NCBI GenBank assembly: GCA_013368445.1
Contig: JAACJO010000032.1
Coordinates: 1 to 64,000, forward strand
Reading direction: 5' to 3'
Length of the DNA: 64,000 nucleotides
Origin: Leucocoprinus leucothites
Lineage: Eukaryota > Basidiomycota > Agaricomycetes > Agaricales > Agaricaceae
Shown piece by piece: positions 1-11,700 of the stretch (position 1 is the stretch's first letter; each line of letters begins with the position of its first letter). Under the pieces are notes generated by a model. It was given only the letters and a program-made list of their open reading frames with translations, was not told the DNA's origin and did not search any database. The position numbers and the translations under genes are program-made.

Positions 1-826
1 GATATTCCCTCCAAGTAGCAATGGAAACTATACCATAAAGTTCATAATGATGTCACATCCACTTGCATTCATGCCCCTCCACACATTGGTGTCACTCTTG
101 ACTTTCTTCATTGCAAAGTCACAAATGACTACCAAACATCTTGGATATCAACCTTTTGGAAGAAGAAGTACCACAGCAATGGTTTCCTTCTATCCAAGAA
201 GAATTGCAACTTCCTCATTCCATCATACATCAAGGGTGGCACTTGGCTTCTGCTGGTCAATGAGTCCCTATCTCTCTACTCCCATATGACTTGAGCAGTC
301 CTTAACCATGCTCCTATTGGGACTTATCATGAGAGGTTCTTCCCTCTTGAACTAATTTCTTGTTGTTGTGGACATTGATTTGAAACATGACATCACATTC
401 TCCTCTACTGTCCACTCTACCCCATTCACACTCAGTGGGTGTAATGTGTCTTTCCACAGTATGAGTTCCTTGTTGAATTTCTCAAAAAGAACCTGACTGC
501 TTTTGCTTTCAATCATCAACATATGCATCCACTGCCACTTCAAGCTCCTGTGCCTGCCAAACTAAATGAAGGTGAACTATACTCTTTCATCTCATCTCAT
601 CTATTCTCCTTTGAGTCTGATCTCTGCATATAACACCTCACTCTATAGTTTCTTCTGAAGCTTCTCTATTTTGCTAGGCTAATCATATATAGTCTTTATT
701 TCAAGCAGTCTCTGACTGCATTGAGTACTCTGGCTTTCTGTAGTGTACTATCTGTCTGTACTATTTAGTTGAAAGCAGACTGCATTTGGCACTGCTACAA
801 ATATATTGATTTTTTTTTAAAAGAAA
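1..826 (+). mobile_element. LINE-A 3' fragment (5'-truncated)
   Basis: This matches the last part of the LINE-A unit at 55253-60092: the end of the RNase H region, the Cys/His-rich C-terminal tail of ORF2 (about 1-632, with frameshifts) and the 3' UTR. It ends in the family's 3' terminus (GCAC-TGC, then ATAAAT-like and ATTGATT) and a short T/A-rich tail at about 808-826. The window edge cuts it on the left, so its true 5' end is unknown. CpG sites of better-preserved copies appear here as TG or CA, so it is an old copy with no coding capacity. Confidence 0.85.
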
Positions 827-1600
827 GGGCCTCTGAGTGTATAGTGAAATAGAACAGGAAAGGAACTCTAATTGATTCATTAGGTTGTATTTTGAATTAA
901 TTTCCCAGAAAACCTCACATTGTGGCTCAAAAGGAACCTTAGGGGCCTCAGAAAAGCAGCATTTGTCAACTAATTATTTATTAACTACTATTGATGTTTT
1001 TCTCATGATAGACCTCACTCTGAAACTCAAGAACAGCCTTAGGAATCTCACAAAAGCGAAAATTACAGGTAGATACTTGATGCATGGAGAGACTGAGATG
1101 GTGGGAGGAAGAAAGGAGAGTGTATAGCCACACAGCAGCTCCTGGACACACCCTATGCCAAGAAGTTGATGGCATAACTGTAGGGTGGGTCAAGAGGATG
1201 CCAGATATAGACAGCACACAGCATTTGGCCAGAGTATCAGCCATATCAGCCACATTCCCATGCATGATTGTAAATAAGCACATGTGAGCCAGACAACAGT
1301 ACTATTACTGCCCAAGGATGCTGACCAATCCTGACTAAGCTTACAAATATCGGAAATTGGTCTCCAGTAATTATTGGGGACCCTGGTGACCTCACTGCTT
1401 GTTTAGACCAATCAGTCCCTGCTTACATCACATTTAGACCAATTAGACCCTCCTTACATCACCTTTAGACCTCCTGGACCATAGAAAGCAGGACCCTACC
1501 CTCCCTCTGGCAGCAAACCCTGGCATTTGGCCCCATGCCCTGGCCTACCCCTGGCACACCCTCACTTAGAAATTGCTCACCTGTAATTTTTAGATCCCTG
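827..1600. other. Unassigned sequence, no gene seen
   Basis: No open frame here resembles a known protein and CpG is very scarce. The only internal structure is a short tandem array at 1402-1480: two units of about 31 bp, each starting TTTAGACC and ending TTACATCAC, and a partial third. Since the sequence just downstream (from about 1690) reads as the end of a LINE ORF1, part of this stretch may be decayed LINE-D ORF1, but I cannot show it. Confidence 0.4.
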
Positions 1601-1689
1601 CCACCCACAGATTAATTATCTAGCACCTACAGGACATTGCCATAGACTGCTCTTATTCTAACAAAATCCTCCTAAGCAAGCCACCCCCC

Positions 1690-1944
1690 AGGGGCAGGCC
1701 TGTCCTCACTTGGTGGTATGTCCTAACTACAAAGACAACCACCCTGCCTCTTTGAAGGCCTCCCTATTTTGGAAGCACTGCTTTAATGTGGCATGGATAA
1801 AACAAGCATATGCAGAGGTATGTGACTGTCAGTCTCATCCTCCTACCTCAGCCTAAAACTCACATGTCCATGTCTAGGGAACCTAGTATAATCATGGAGT
1901 TAAGGATATTCAGTCAGAACATTAACCATAACTACATGCATGTT
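1690..1944 (+). pseudogene. LINE-D ORF1 end and ORF2 start (decayed)
   Basis: One frame at about 1704-1830 reads CPHL, then CPNYKDNH and LFWKHCF. This is the decayed counterpart of the last zinc-knuckle block of LINE-A ORF1 (CPHLENFKCLNC...CPFW). At about 1874-1944 a new frame has LRIFSQNINHNY, matching the ORF2 start of LINE-A (VRIYSQNVGCSY), where the QN pair is part of the APE endonuclease active site. The frame is then cut by a LINE-B insertion and resumes at 5871. The divergence from LINE-A is much larger than between LINE-A copies, so this is a separate, older family. Confidence 0.6.
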
Positions 1945-3607
1945 CATCCCTCCTTGTCCTCTTACCACCACCACTGAAAGTTGGTGTTTGTTCTGAGGCA
2001 CTCTTACATCACTTATCTATATTACAATGGGTAAACAAAAGTCCCAAAACACCAGCAACCAGTTTGCCACACTCAAATCTGAGTCCACTGTGTCTGACAA
2101 CAAGCTCAACATCCCTGAGATGGCCAAATCTGACCACCTCAACCCTATGACAACCTGCTCAATGTGTATGGGTTCTTTGGTCCTCCCCAGGATGACTTTC
2201 AGTCTCCCAGCCCCCTCTCCTTGATGTCTGGTAATGTTCCATTCCAGGTACTGACTACTCAACCTCTGGTGACATTAGTCCTAGAGGCTCCCTACCAACC
2301 CTTCACAGCTAGTGGAACTACATTCTACCCTGTTGATACTCTTCCTGCTGTGCCTGATTCAGTGACCTCCTCCAAGGGAAAGAAGGAGCTCACCCCAAAG
2401 CATGCCCTCACTAACCTCTGGTCATTCCTTCAATGGCTGGACACCATTTATTACACTGCTGACATCATGGAACAAAACACACAGACCATGGTTACTTGTT
2501 TAACTAAGGCCTCACATGCTTTTGCCAGTGAGCTGAAGATGAGCAGCATGCTGATCACCTCAAACTCCCTCAATGCCAAGAGTTGGGAGATGTTCGCAGA
2601 CTGTTTGGTAGGCCTTGGCTATTAGTTCTCAGCCAAGACCCCCCCTAAAGTGACACACATCATCCACAAGATGACCCATGGATCTGCTGACTCAGCAGGT
2701 CCACATGACATTGACATGGGCTCTCCCAGAGTACTGACTTTACTGCCTCTGGAATGTTGGCCTGCCCTGGCCCATCTCTCCCTACCACCCAAGCCAGTGC
2801 CTGTGAAGGCACATGCTAGTGGCAAAGTACCCATGCTGGCACCCTCTGCTCCTAAGGTTAGGTCTGATGGCCAAGCCCAGCAAGTACCCATCCCACCCTC
2901 AGTGGCTAAGAAGTCATTTGCTGAGGTAGCCTGAACCCTAGTGTCTGCAGCAGTGCTTATAAAGCTTACCCAGTCTCACCCCACCCTTGAGCCCAATTGC
3001 ATCACTGTGATGCATCAGGCTGTCCTTGCTGATGTGCCTTCTGCAAAGAAGCCATGCATGACCACATTGGGCCCCACCCAGCACCAACCCTTTCTTGCAT
3101 CCACTGGTGACACTGGTGATATCACCTATCTCCACCACAAGGCCATATACCTTCTGAATGACTCCCTCACTTGTGTGAAGAGTTCTCTCTGTATTGAGAA
3201 CATTACCAGGGCATATGACACTATATCATTGTACACCAACACTATTGCCACTAATGCCAATGCATTAGTGATTGAGTCCTCCCTCTCTTCAGCCTTTACT
3301 GCCCCATTTGAGCTGAAGACCAAACACCCCAGGTCTAGGTCTTATCTTAAGATCCTGGACATCCCTTACTATACAAGTGGTATTTGCACCACCCTGCAAC
3401 ACATCCTCAACCACATGTGATTGTCTCCCTTCAAGGGGACATTTGCTGATGTATCCTCCATGCACATCATGCACAACTCTGCCAAAGCCAACACTACTAC
3501 CATTTGGGTTGACCTTTGGGGTTCCCAGTCTGATGCTAATGCTAAGCACCTGATCAACAAATACCTCAACTTCAATGGCATGCAGTCCATGATCAAGGCT
3601 GCATGTA

Positions 3608-3821
3608 CAGTGGCTCAAAAAACTGTCCCAATGTTTTCGCATTTTGGACATATTTGCTAATACCAGGGCAGATATATGGCCTAGCATCCTGAAAATATTC
3701 ACACAGGTACCTTGACATATTGGGAGCATATATTCCCATGATCACATGACCTTGTCCATCAATGAATTATTAATGAATTATCGAAAATATCTACTCATTG
3801 GGACAGTTTTTTGACCCTCTG
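3608..3821. repeat. Tc1 left terminal inverted repeat (214 bp)
   Basis: Inverted copy of 4987-5200. The outer end reads CAGTGGCTCAAAAAACTGTC and the inner end (about 3797-3816) carries the reverse complement of the same core (GGGACAGTTTTTTGA). Each repeat is therefore bounded by two oppositely facing copies of a probable transposase-binding core. Confidence 0.95.
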
Positions 3822-3833
3822 TTATCTACCTAC

Positions 3834-4853
3834 TCAATACTTTGTATGACCTCCTCTTGCCCTGACAACTGCCTCAATCCTTCTGGGCATGGTTTCTATC
3901 AGCCTTTGGCACCTTTCTGCTGGAATCTTATTCCACTCCTCCACTAGCCTCTCCCACAATTCAAATACTCCCTTAGGTGGTCTTTCATATGCCTTCAGCT
4001 GGTCCTTCAGGTAGGTCCAGAGGTGTTCAATGGGATTTAGGTCAGGGGATTGTGCAGGGCATGATAGAACTTGAATGTTGTTGTCCACAAACCATTGTTG
4101 TCCCAGTTTTGAGGTGTGTTTTGGGTTATTATCCTGCTGGAATATCCTCTCCTCCTCCTCCATCTCCAACTTTTCAAAGCTTTCCACCACCCCATTGTCC
4201 AAAATCTCGCAGTATTTTACTGCATCCATATTCCCTTGAACCTCAATCAGCTTTCCTACCCCATTCCACCCCATACACCCCCACACCATCATGTTACTAC
4301 CTCCTCCATATTTGACAGTAGGGAGAGTGGTCCTATCTGATAGTGGTTCCCCCCTCTCCTTCCAGGTATACACCTTTCCATCTGACCCAATCCTGTTGAT
4401 CTTTGTTTCATCTATCCACAACACCCTCTTCCAGTCCTCCACTGTCCAATTCCTATGTTTATGTGCAGAGTCAAGGCATTCCTCACAATGTTGCTTTTTG
4501 AGTAGAGGTCATTTGATCTTGGTTACAGAGCAAAATCCATTATCCTGAAGGGTATTTCTGACAGTTTGGGGTGTGACAGGGTCAGACAGAGTAGAGTTAA
4601 TGAAATTTGTAGCCTGGACAGCATTATCTAGCTTTCCAGAGGTTATTTGGTGAATTATTGCTTTTTTATCATGAGGAGAAAGCTTGGAAGGATGTCCTCC
4701 CTTGTTGTTTTCCTTGTCCCCATCAACTTCTTTATTGATCCTCCCAACAGTAGACTTGCCTAGACCAGTTTTATGTTCAATATGGCACAAGGAATAGCCA
4801 TCTTTGAGAAGAGAAGTGACTTGGGAGTATTAGGTAGAGGAGATAGCTTTCAT
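3834..4853 (-). pseudogene. Tc1 transposase (DD34E), two in-frame stops
   Basis: A frame of 340 codons from the ATG at 4851-4853 to the stop at 3834, the usual Tc1 transposase length. The N-terminal helix-turn-helix has the pattern LLKDGYSLCHIEHKTGLGKS, followed by a second DNA-binding helix set around residues 50-115. The catalytic DDE domain shows WIDET (D148), FQQDNNPKHTS (D241) and SPDLNPIEHLW (E276). D241 and E276 are 34 residues apart, the Tc1-class DD34E spacing. It is interrupted by TAA at 4830-4832 and TGA at 4509-4511, with no frameshift between them. All catalytic residues are present, so the copy died recently by point mutation. Confidence 0.93.
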
Positions 4854-4986
4854 GATGTAGTGGCAGGAAGAAAGACAGTTGTAGCCATCTCAACATGTCA
4901 ACCAAGGTCACATGATCTTGTTTACTACTCCCACACCTGCCCTGATGCTCCCCTGGCATGTTACAAGGTAGATACTGGGAGGCTGA

Positions 4987-5200
4987 CAGGGGGTCAAAAA
5001 ACTGTCCCAATGAGTAGATATTTTTAATAATTCATTAATAATTCATTGATGGACAAGGTCATGTGATCATGGGAATATATGCTCCCAATATGTCAAGGTA
5101 CCTGTGTGAATATTTTCAGGATGCTAGACCATATATCTGCCCTGGTATTAGCAAATATGTCCAAAATGCGAAAACATTGGGACAGTTTTTTGAGCCACTG
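4987..5200. repeat. Tc1 right terminal inverted repeat (214 bp)
   Basis: Inverted partner of 3608-3821. It has inner core GTCAAAAAACTGTCCC at about 4993-5008 and outer core GGGACAGTTTTTTGAGCC at about 5180-5197, followed by the TA duplication at 5201-5202. Confidence 0.95.
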
Positions 5201-5870
5201 TACTTACCCTGGGACCCCCCAGTGTCAATGATGCTGGTGTTGGGGCCACACTACCACCACCTGTCACAACCACATACTCAGGTGTTCACAATGCAGTAGG
5301 CCACATTGGTCTGAGAATCACCATACCACCTCCTCCTGCTGTAAGGGGTTGCTGAAGGCTAACCCCCTTATTCAGCCTATACCCACTAGGGAACCCTGTC
5401 CCCATATCAAGTGTGTCAACTGTGGAAAGGAACATGCTGCAACTGACTGCAAATGCATATTCTGGCACCACTACTTTGATTGGGATTGGCAGCAAAGTCA
5501 TTCTGGTCCTACTAGTTGGCTCCAGGCCTAGGGAGAGCTCCTTAGTGCCAACACATCATTCCCCATCTATTACCAGTTGCTAGGGGGGCCCCTACGGACC
5601 CCAAGGCCTGCTGCCTAAAGATGCAGTGATAATGGTACATGTTTCATCTCTTTGTAGTTTGTTATATACCTAGCTCCCTTCTGCTGTCAATTTGTGTATT
5701 GTCTCAGACAGGACTTGTATATATTCCTGGTTGTTTACTCTTGCATAGTCAGTAGTGGTACTGGTTCCCTGTGGTAGATAGCCAGGTGCAGACTGCTATT
5801 GTGCTCTGCATTATAAATTTGCCACCCCTCCAGGGTGGTGTTGACAAAAAAAAAAACCTATATATATGTT

Positions 5871-6395
5871 GACTATCTGTTAGATAATATGCAGGGTGAT
5901 ACCAATATTCTCTTCCTTCAGGAGCTGCCTTGGCACTCCATAAGATGAACTGTCTCAACCTCCTCACCAGAGGGGGACAAGGTAGTGGGTGCCCCCAAGC
6001 ACCCAGACTGGCTGTACATGGTGTGACACCCCACATCTGACAGCCCTCCATGTGTGATGCCATATGTGTACAAGCACCTCTCAAAATTGAGGCCTGCCCT
6101 TAGGCAGGACCTTATCAACCATCGTGATGTGATGATTCTCTCTCTGTTTTCCAGAGGGGAGCCACTCAATCTCATGAACATCTATTTTGATGATATGCAC
6201 ATGGCTATCAACCTCCTCTCTAGAGATGTTGATGCCCTTCCCACCTTTGTCTATATAGGTGGCAACTTTGTCTGTCACTCATCAGTTTGGGATCCATCTA
6301 TGGATCACCACCATACCTCTGCTATCTCTCTTCTGGAGACAGCATCTGATCTTGGTGTCAAGTGGGCCTGGCCCATCAATGCCTCTAATACCAGA
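5871..6395 (+). pseudogene. LINE-D ORF2 endonuclease fragment
   Basis: Continuation of the LINE-D ORF2 frame cut at 1944. Visible APE-endonuclease landmarks are ILFLQELPW (about 5908-5934, holding the catalytic Glu), INHRDVMILSLFSRGE, then YIGGNFVCHSSVWDPS, the counterpart of GGDFNCRSPEWDP in LINE-A. The D of GGDFN is N here, so the active site is lost. Frameshifts occur near 5946 and 6030. It is cut at 6396 by the 5' end of another LINE-B, and no RT part of LINE-D is visible downstream. Confidence 0.8.
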
Positions 6396-7017
6396 CATCT
6401 CTCCTTGACCTCTTACCACCACCATCTATTCATTGGTGTGTCTTAAGACATCTAGTTTACACCATGTTCTACTCATATTACTATGGAAAAGCACAAATCT
6501 AAGTCTAACAAGCCTCCATATCAACTGACCAGTCTGCCAATGCTTCCACTGATAAGCTCAACATATCTGAGATGTCTGACATCACACATCTCCACCTATA
6601 TGATGACCCCTGCAACATTTGTGAGTTCTCCACCCTCCCCTAGGCTGATGTTCTATCACTTAGCCCCTCCTCCCAGCCTACTGCTGATGTTCCATTGCAG
6701 CTGGCTACTCCTCTCACAGCTAATATTCTATTGCTGTCCCTCAAGCCCTTCTCTGCCAGTGGACAGACTTTCTACCCAGTGAAGAACCCCCCTCCCCCAG
6801 CACTGCCATCCACTGTCTCCTCTAGGTCAACTGAGGAGTCTGTTGAGACTTGGGCTCTTGCTGGGCTCTATTTCTTCAGCCACTTTGTCAGCTCCACTCC
6901 TCTAGGCTGTCTTCCAGAGGCCACCACCACTGCACTTGTGCTGACACTTGTTGGGCTTGTTGCAGAGATCTACAATAGGGGCCAAGGTGAAATGGCCTTT
7001 ACAAATGAGCAAATAGT
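6396..7017 (+). mobile_element. LINE-B 5' portion (3' part missing)
   Basis: Starts with a close match to the B/C 5' motif (CATCTCTCCTTGACCTC) at 6396. The ORF1 start follows at 6484 (MEKHKSKSNKP), then a frameshifted Pro/Ser-rich region. From 6695 an open stretch matches LINE-B ORF1 around ESVETRALAGLRFFTRFV. It stops where a LINE-C 5' end begins at 7018, so the rest was displaced or lost. No protein can be made. Confidence 0.8.
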
Positions 7018-8775
7018 CATCCCTTCTTGTCCTCTTACTGCCACTATCTATTTGTTGGTGTATCGCATTTAGAGTACATTACTACTGCAATTACTACTAG
7101 TGATATGGGTAAATCCAAATCCAAAGCTAAGCAGGCCATACACCAAACCACTGAGTCCACCAATACTTCTGATGATGAACTCAACCTTGCTGAGATGTCT
7201 GAGGATGAACATCTTGACCCCTACAACAACCCATGCAACATCCACAAGGCTGACCTTGAGTTGCCTCCTCACCCAGTGCCTGGTGACATTCTGTCCCTCA
7301 TGCCTACTACTCAACCTCCGGTGGCTTTGAGCCTTGTAGGTCCCTCCACCACTGCTCCCAGTGGCTCCATTGCACCATGGGCTGGCCCCTCTGCTCCCTC
7401 TTCCATAAGACCTAACTTGGAGGAGGAGGCCATGGCTGCTTTTGAGGGTCTCCATCGCTTTGGCAAATGGATGTCAAGGCTTGATCCCACTGCTGTCATG
7501 ACCAACATGACCCATTGCTCATTTGCTCTCTACCTTGTTGGGAGCCTATGGGAGTTCAGGAAGAGGGGCTGGGAGGATACCCAGCTTATGTCAAGAACTG
7601 GGTTACTAAAGGATGGGGGATGGAGCCAATGTTCAAGACTGGGTGTCTAGGACAGAGGAGCAGAGATGACTGATCCAGTTGTTGAACATGGGAGCAGGTC
7701 TTGGCCTCAACTTATATGTTGTGCCACTACTGATGCTAACCCAGATTTCAGAAATGGATAGAGATGGGAGGATGAGGAGAGAGTAGAGGTCAGACAAGGT
7801 AGTAACACATGATTTAGTCAATTATCAGACTGAGGAATACAGTACAAGTTTGACTACTTATATATGAGGCAGCAGATAGGGTCAGATAGAAAGAAGCAGA
7901 GATATAGCAGAAAAAGGATAAGAGAATAATTAGCATCCAACATTTTGGAAAGGCTAGAAGATAATAATATCCAACATCAGAAGAAGACTAGAAATGACAA
8001 GAGGAATGAAACATGACATGACATGAGAAAGTCCAAATACAACACACCAGAAGCCAAAGGGTAAAGAAGAAGAGTGGAGCAAATGGAGTGGAGCAAGCCA
8101 AAGCAATAGGACAGAAAAACAGTATGCATAACAGATTCTGAGTTAAGAAAGCAAAGGTAATACCAGCTGGGCCAGTCTGCAGGATCAGATTGTGACAGCT
8201 TACTCCAATACTGTGAGACTAGGGGTGGCCCATGGTCAACTCCTTTCTTTGCTCTGGGGGCTTTTCAACCAGCCCTAATCAACCACACAGTGACCACAAG
8301 TTGTCCCACAGATCCACTGACAAAGCAGGTCCATGTGACATCAGCATGGGTGACCCCAAGGTGCCCAAACAACCCCCCCCAGATTGTTGGCCCACTCCAG
8401 CCTGCTCCACCTTACCACCCAAGCAGGTGCCTTCTAAAGCATGTACTAGTGGCCCCCCTCAAGCTCAGGTTAGGTCTGATGGCCAAGCTTAGCAAGTGCC
8501 CACCAAAGCACCTCCCCCTCCTACCTTGGCCAAGAAGTCCTTCACCGAGGTGGCCCACCAACCTGCTGGGGTTGCATCACTGATCAAGTTGGTGCAGTCC
8601 TACCCTGATCTTGATCCTGATTGCATCACTGCAATGCATCAGGCTGCCTAAGCCGCTGCTCCCATCATCTGGAAGCTGCATATGACAACTGCAGGCCCAA
8701 CCTGCCACCAACTGTTCCTTGACTTCACTGGGTTTATCTCTACCACAAGGCCATGCACCTACTTAACAACTCCCT
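7018..8775 (+). mobile_element. LINE-C 5' portion, split by a solo LTR
   Basis: The 5' motif (CATCCCTTCTTGTCCTC) starts at 7018 and ORF1 starts at 7105 (MGKSKSKAKQ). ORF1 is open to the solo LTR at 7589. It resumes after 8203 with the block GSADKAGPCDISMGDPK (about 8310-8360) and runs with frameshifts to LIKLVQSYPDLDPDCITAMHQ (about 8580-8645) and YHKAMHL near 8750. At 8776 it is overrun by the poly(T) 3' end of a minus-strand LINE-A. The CCHC region is missing. It belongs to the same ORF1-only group as LINE-B. Confidence 0.8.
7589..8197. repeat. Solo LTR (609 bp), third LTR family
   Basis: Begins TGTCAAGAACTGG and ends GATTGTGACA, and is flanked by a perfect 5-bp target duplication GCTTA (7584-7588 and 8198-8202) inside LINE-C ORF1. 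Its central part resembles the G2 LTR (GGCCTCAACTTAT, TGCCACTACTGATGC, GACTGAGGAATAC), but both ends differ, so it is a related yet distinct family. No internal retroelement sequence is attached, which fits LTR-LTR recombination. Confidence 0.85.
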
Positions 8776-11700
8776 CTTTTTTTCTTTTTTTCTTTCTTTT
8801 TTTTTATTTAAAAAAATCAATGAATTTATATAGCAGTGCTTGATTGCAGTCTGCTTTCAACTAAATAATACAAACAGACAGTACACTATGGCAAGCTGGG
8901 GTACACAAAGTGGTCAAAGACCACTTAAGACAAAGACTATATATGATTAGTCTAGTGAAATAGAGAAGACTCAAGAGAGAGACTATAGAACAAGGTATTA
9001 CATGCAGAGGTTGGACTCATAGGAAAAGAAAAGAGAAGAGATAAAAGAATAAAGTTCACCTTCATTTGGATCAGCAGGCACATGGGCTTGAAGTGGCAGT
9101 GGATGCATGTCATGATTGGTGAAGGCAAAAGCAGCTGAGTTCTTTTTCAAGAACTTGACGAGGAACTCATATTGAGGGGAAGTGCATTGCACTCATTGAG
9201 TGCAAATGGGATGAAGTGGACAATAGCAAAGAATATGATGTTGCATTTCCAAGTGGTGACCACAGCAACAGGATTTGGGCTTGAGGGGGAAGAACCTCTT
9301 GCAAAGGCTCCAATGGGAGTGTGATTAAGGACAGTGTGAGTCATGCGAGTGCATAGTGAAGGTGACTTGTTTGCTAGAGGAAGCCAGGTGCCTCCCTTGA
9401 TGTAAGTGAGAATAAGGAACTTATGATTCTTTTTCCAAAGAAGGAGATCATTGCTGCAGTACTTTTTCTTCCAGAATGTAGACTCCCAGGATTTTTGGCA
9501 GTTGTTGGTGGCTTTGCATTGCAAGAAGTCAAGAGTGGTACCTGTATGGGGAGGGGCATGGATGTGTGTGGTGGTGATGTCATTGTGGACTTTAAGATGA
9601 GGCTTCCAATGCCACTTGGATGGGATGTCCCAGAAGTTGATAGATTAGGATGGTTTAGCTGTGAGCCAGTCAAATAGAATTTGGCAAACATGGATGGAGA
9701 GCAATTGACTTGAGTGAATAGAGGGGTCAACTGCCAGCTTGGCTGCTGGAAGACAGTTGGTGATGAGGATGATTTTGTCACACTGGAGGGAGATGGCTTT
9801 TGCAATGCCAATGCAAATAGAGTAGAGTTCAGCATCTGTTGAGGATGCCCAGCCACTTGCTTGTTTTGCATGGGACACTTATTGTCCACTGTGATATAGA
9901 TGTGCTGCCAAAACTGCCTGAAGGGAACCTACAAGAGGAACAGAGGCATCAGTAACAACTGGTATACAATTACAATCAGAGGAAGAAGAAGAGAAAACAG
10001 AGTCAAGAGACAATACATGTTTGTACATTTTGTGTTTATCTGTCCAATTGCAAGGATGAAAATGAATCAAATCAGAGAAAATATCCATAAGGCAAGAACC
10101 AGGCTTGGATTCAGGGGCAAATGGAGAAAAGGAATCAGAAAGATGAGAGAGAGAACTATCTACATCAATAAGAGGGCCTTTTAATTTAGCTTTTTTGGCC
10201 GGAGTTAGAAGGTGAAGTGATTGGGGATGAGGGGAGGAATTAAGGGAGAAACAATCAGAAAGAAGGGAACATAACACATGATTAGAAGGTAAAGTAGAAA
10301 CACCATACAATGAATGAATAGCTAATTTATGAAGATGGAGGTGAATGGGAATAAGTCCTGCAATACTTTCAGTGCCACCAGAAGGAGAAGTGCGAAAAGC
10401 ACCTTTGATCCAAAGAGCTGCATGCCTTTGCATAGAAGATTGGGACTTGAGAAGTGCCTTATTGCAAGTGCCCTCAAAGTACCATAGATAAAAGCCATAC
10501 ATAGTCACAGGGACAATGCATGACCTATACAGAAGTTGTTTTTGAAGAGGAAGGAGGCCTCAGGTGGAGTTTCCTAGCATGCCCATGGCTTTTACCTTTG
10601 ATAGTGCTTTGGTTGAGTAGTACTGGACATGCTCTTGAAATGAGAGTTGCTGATTGAAGTAGAAGCCAAGGTATCTCTAGAAGGGTTTTGGAGAGAGGAT
10701 GGGACCACTGAGGTCAGATAAGTCAAGTGGGGGGTTTGAATTGTTGTGTTGGTAAGAGAAGTGGAAGACCTCGGATTTTTTGTGTTCCATGACTAATCTG
10801 AGGTCGTTGCAAATGGAAGTGATGATGGAGTAAGCTGCTTTAAGAGAAGAAATGGTATCAGTATAGTTCTTTGCTTGTGAAATACAAAGCCCATCATCCA
10901 CAAATGAGAGAGGGGAAGAGGGAATGGATTGGAGACAGGCACATTGGTTGAACATGAACATGAGAGGCACTAAATAGAGCACTGAAAGAATGGGGGATAG
11001 AGCTGAACCTTGCCCTATGCCAACATCTGTGTCATGGGCATCAGACAAGAAAGTATTCCACATGAACTGCATGAAGTGGCCTATGAGGTAGTGTGAGAAG
11101 AAATTTACGAGTTGAGGGGCGAACCTCTGGTGCCATAGGATGTCAGTGAGAATATTGTGATTTAATGAAGGGAAGAATTGTGTGATATCAAAGGTGCAAA
11201 CACTTGTAATCATACCTTTGGCCCAACCAGCCTGAATGATGTGGGTGAGGAAGACTCCTGCATCTTCAGTAGAGTGCTGAATAACTCCTCCCATTTGGTT
11301 TGGATGGAGAGCTCCAGTCAAGACTGCCTCAAATTGCATGCAGTGAGTGATCATCTTCTCAATGAGTTTTCCTAAAGTATTTAGTAGGACAATGGGTTGA
11401 AACACTTTAGGAGTGTCATAGGCCAGTTTATTCAGCTTGGGAATGATGATAGAGACCGAGTCTTTGAAGTGACTTGGCCAATGAAAAAGACATACACAAT
11501 TGTTGGCAATGAGAATGATGTTCTTGAGGCAGTCATTATGGGCAGCTATAGACTTCAAATGTCTCCAGGAGATATGATCAGGTTCAGGCACTGAAGAGTT
11601 AGCACAAGACAGGAGAGATTTGGTGAGTTCAAGAGCAGAGAAGTCAGCCCAGGAACAGGTAGGGGTAGCTTTCATTTCATTAAGAATGTGAGGGCTTACT

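Larger units (their letters stand above)
3608..5200 (-). mobile_element. Tc1/mariner-type DNA transposon (complete, inactive)
   Basis: A 1593-bp unit bounded by long, near-perfect terminal inverted repeats (3608-3821 and 4987-5200) and flanked by the TA target duplication (3606-3607 and 5201-5202). Removing it restores the LINE-B ORF1 reading region around it, so the excision boundary is clear. It carries one transposase gene on the minus strand. Inserting into an already placed LINE-B makes it one of the later events in this corner of the window. Confidence 0.95.
2027..5531 (+). pseudogene. LINE-B ORF1 (gag-like, CCHC), broken by Tc1
   Basis: Starts at the ATG of MGKQKSQ, the counterpart of MGKRKSK in the other LINE-B copies. 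The order matches ORF1 elsewhere: a Pro/Ser-rich N-terminus, a helical block (about 2370-2625), a Pro/Ala-rich linker, a conserved region containing RSRSYLKILDIPYYT (about 3330-3370), and zinc-knuckle blocks after the Tc1 insertion (CVNCGKEHAATDCKC at about 5410-5455). Frameshifts and stops break it into at least five pieces (2027-2224, 2164-2625, 2650-2934, 2941-3420, 3421-3607), and it resumes at 5203. The product would be an RNA-binding ORF1 protein; this copy is dead. Confidence 0.8.
1945..5857 (+). mobile_element. LINE-B copy 1 (ORF1-only LINE), split by Tc1
   Basis: The unit starts with the B/C 5' terminal motif (CATCCCTCCTTG...CTCTTACCACCACCA) at 1945. It runs through ORF1 and ends in the family 3' UTR, a hairpin-like inverted repeat (about 5823-5840) and an A-run at 5846-5856. 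Without the Tc1 transposon (3608-5200 plus one TA) it is about 2.3 kb, the same as the copies at 36364-38699 and 60888-63165. The flanks give a 13-bp target duplication that has since diverged by transitions: CTACATGCATGTT (1932-1944) and CTATATATATGTT (5858-5870). There is no reverse transcriptase. Confidence 0.85.

Noticed and set aside
981..1283. 100-codon minus-strand ORF in the unassigned region
   Set aside because: No domain, no conserved neighbour, no upstream signals; consistent with chance in CpG-poor DNA.
1402..1480. CRISPR-like repeats
   Set aside because: Only two full units with no spacers and no cas genes; the DNA is eukaryotic.
4116..4548. Plus-strand ORFs across the Tc1 transposase
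   Set aside because: They are antisense shadows of the DDE transposase, whose catalytic motifs are on the minus strand.
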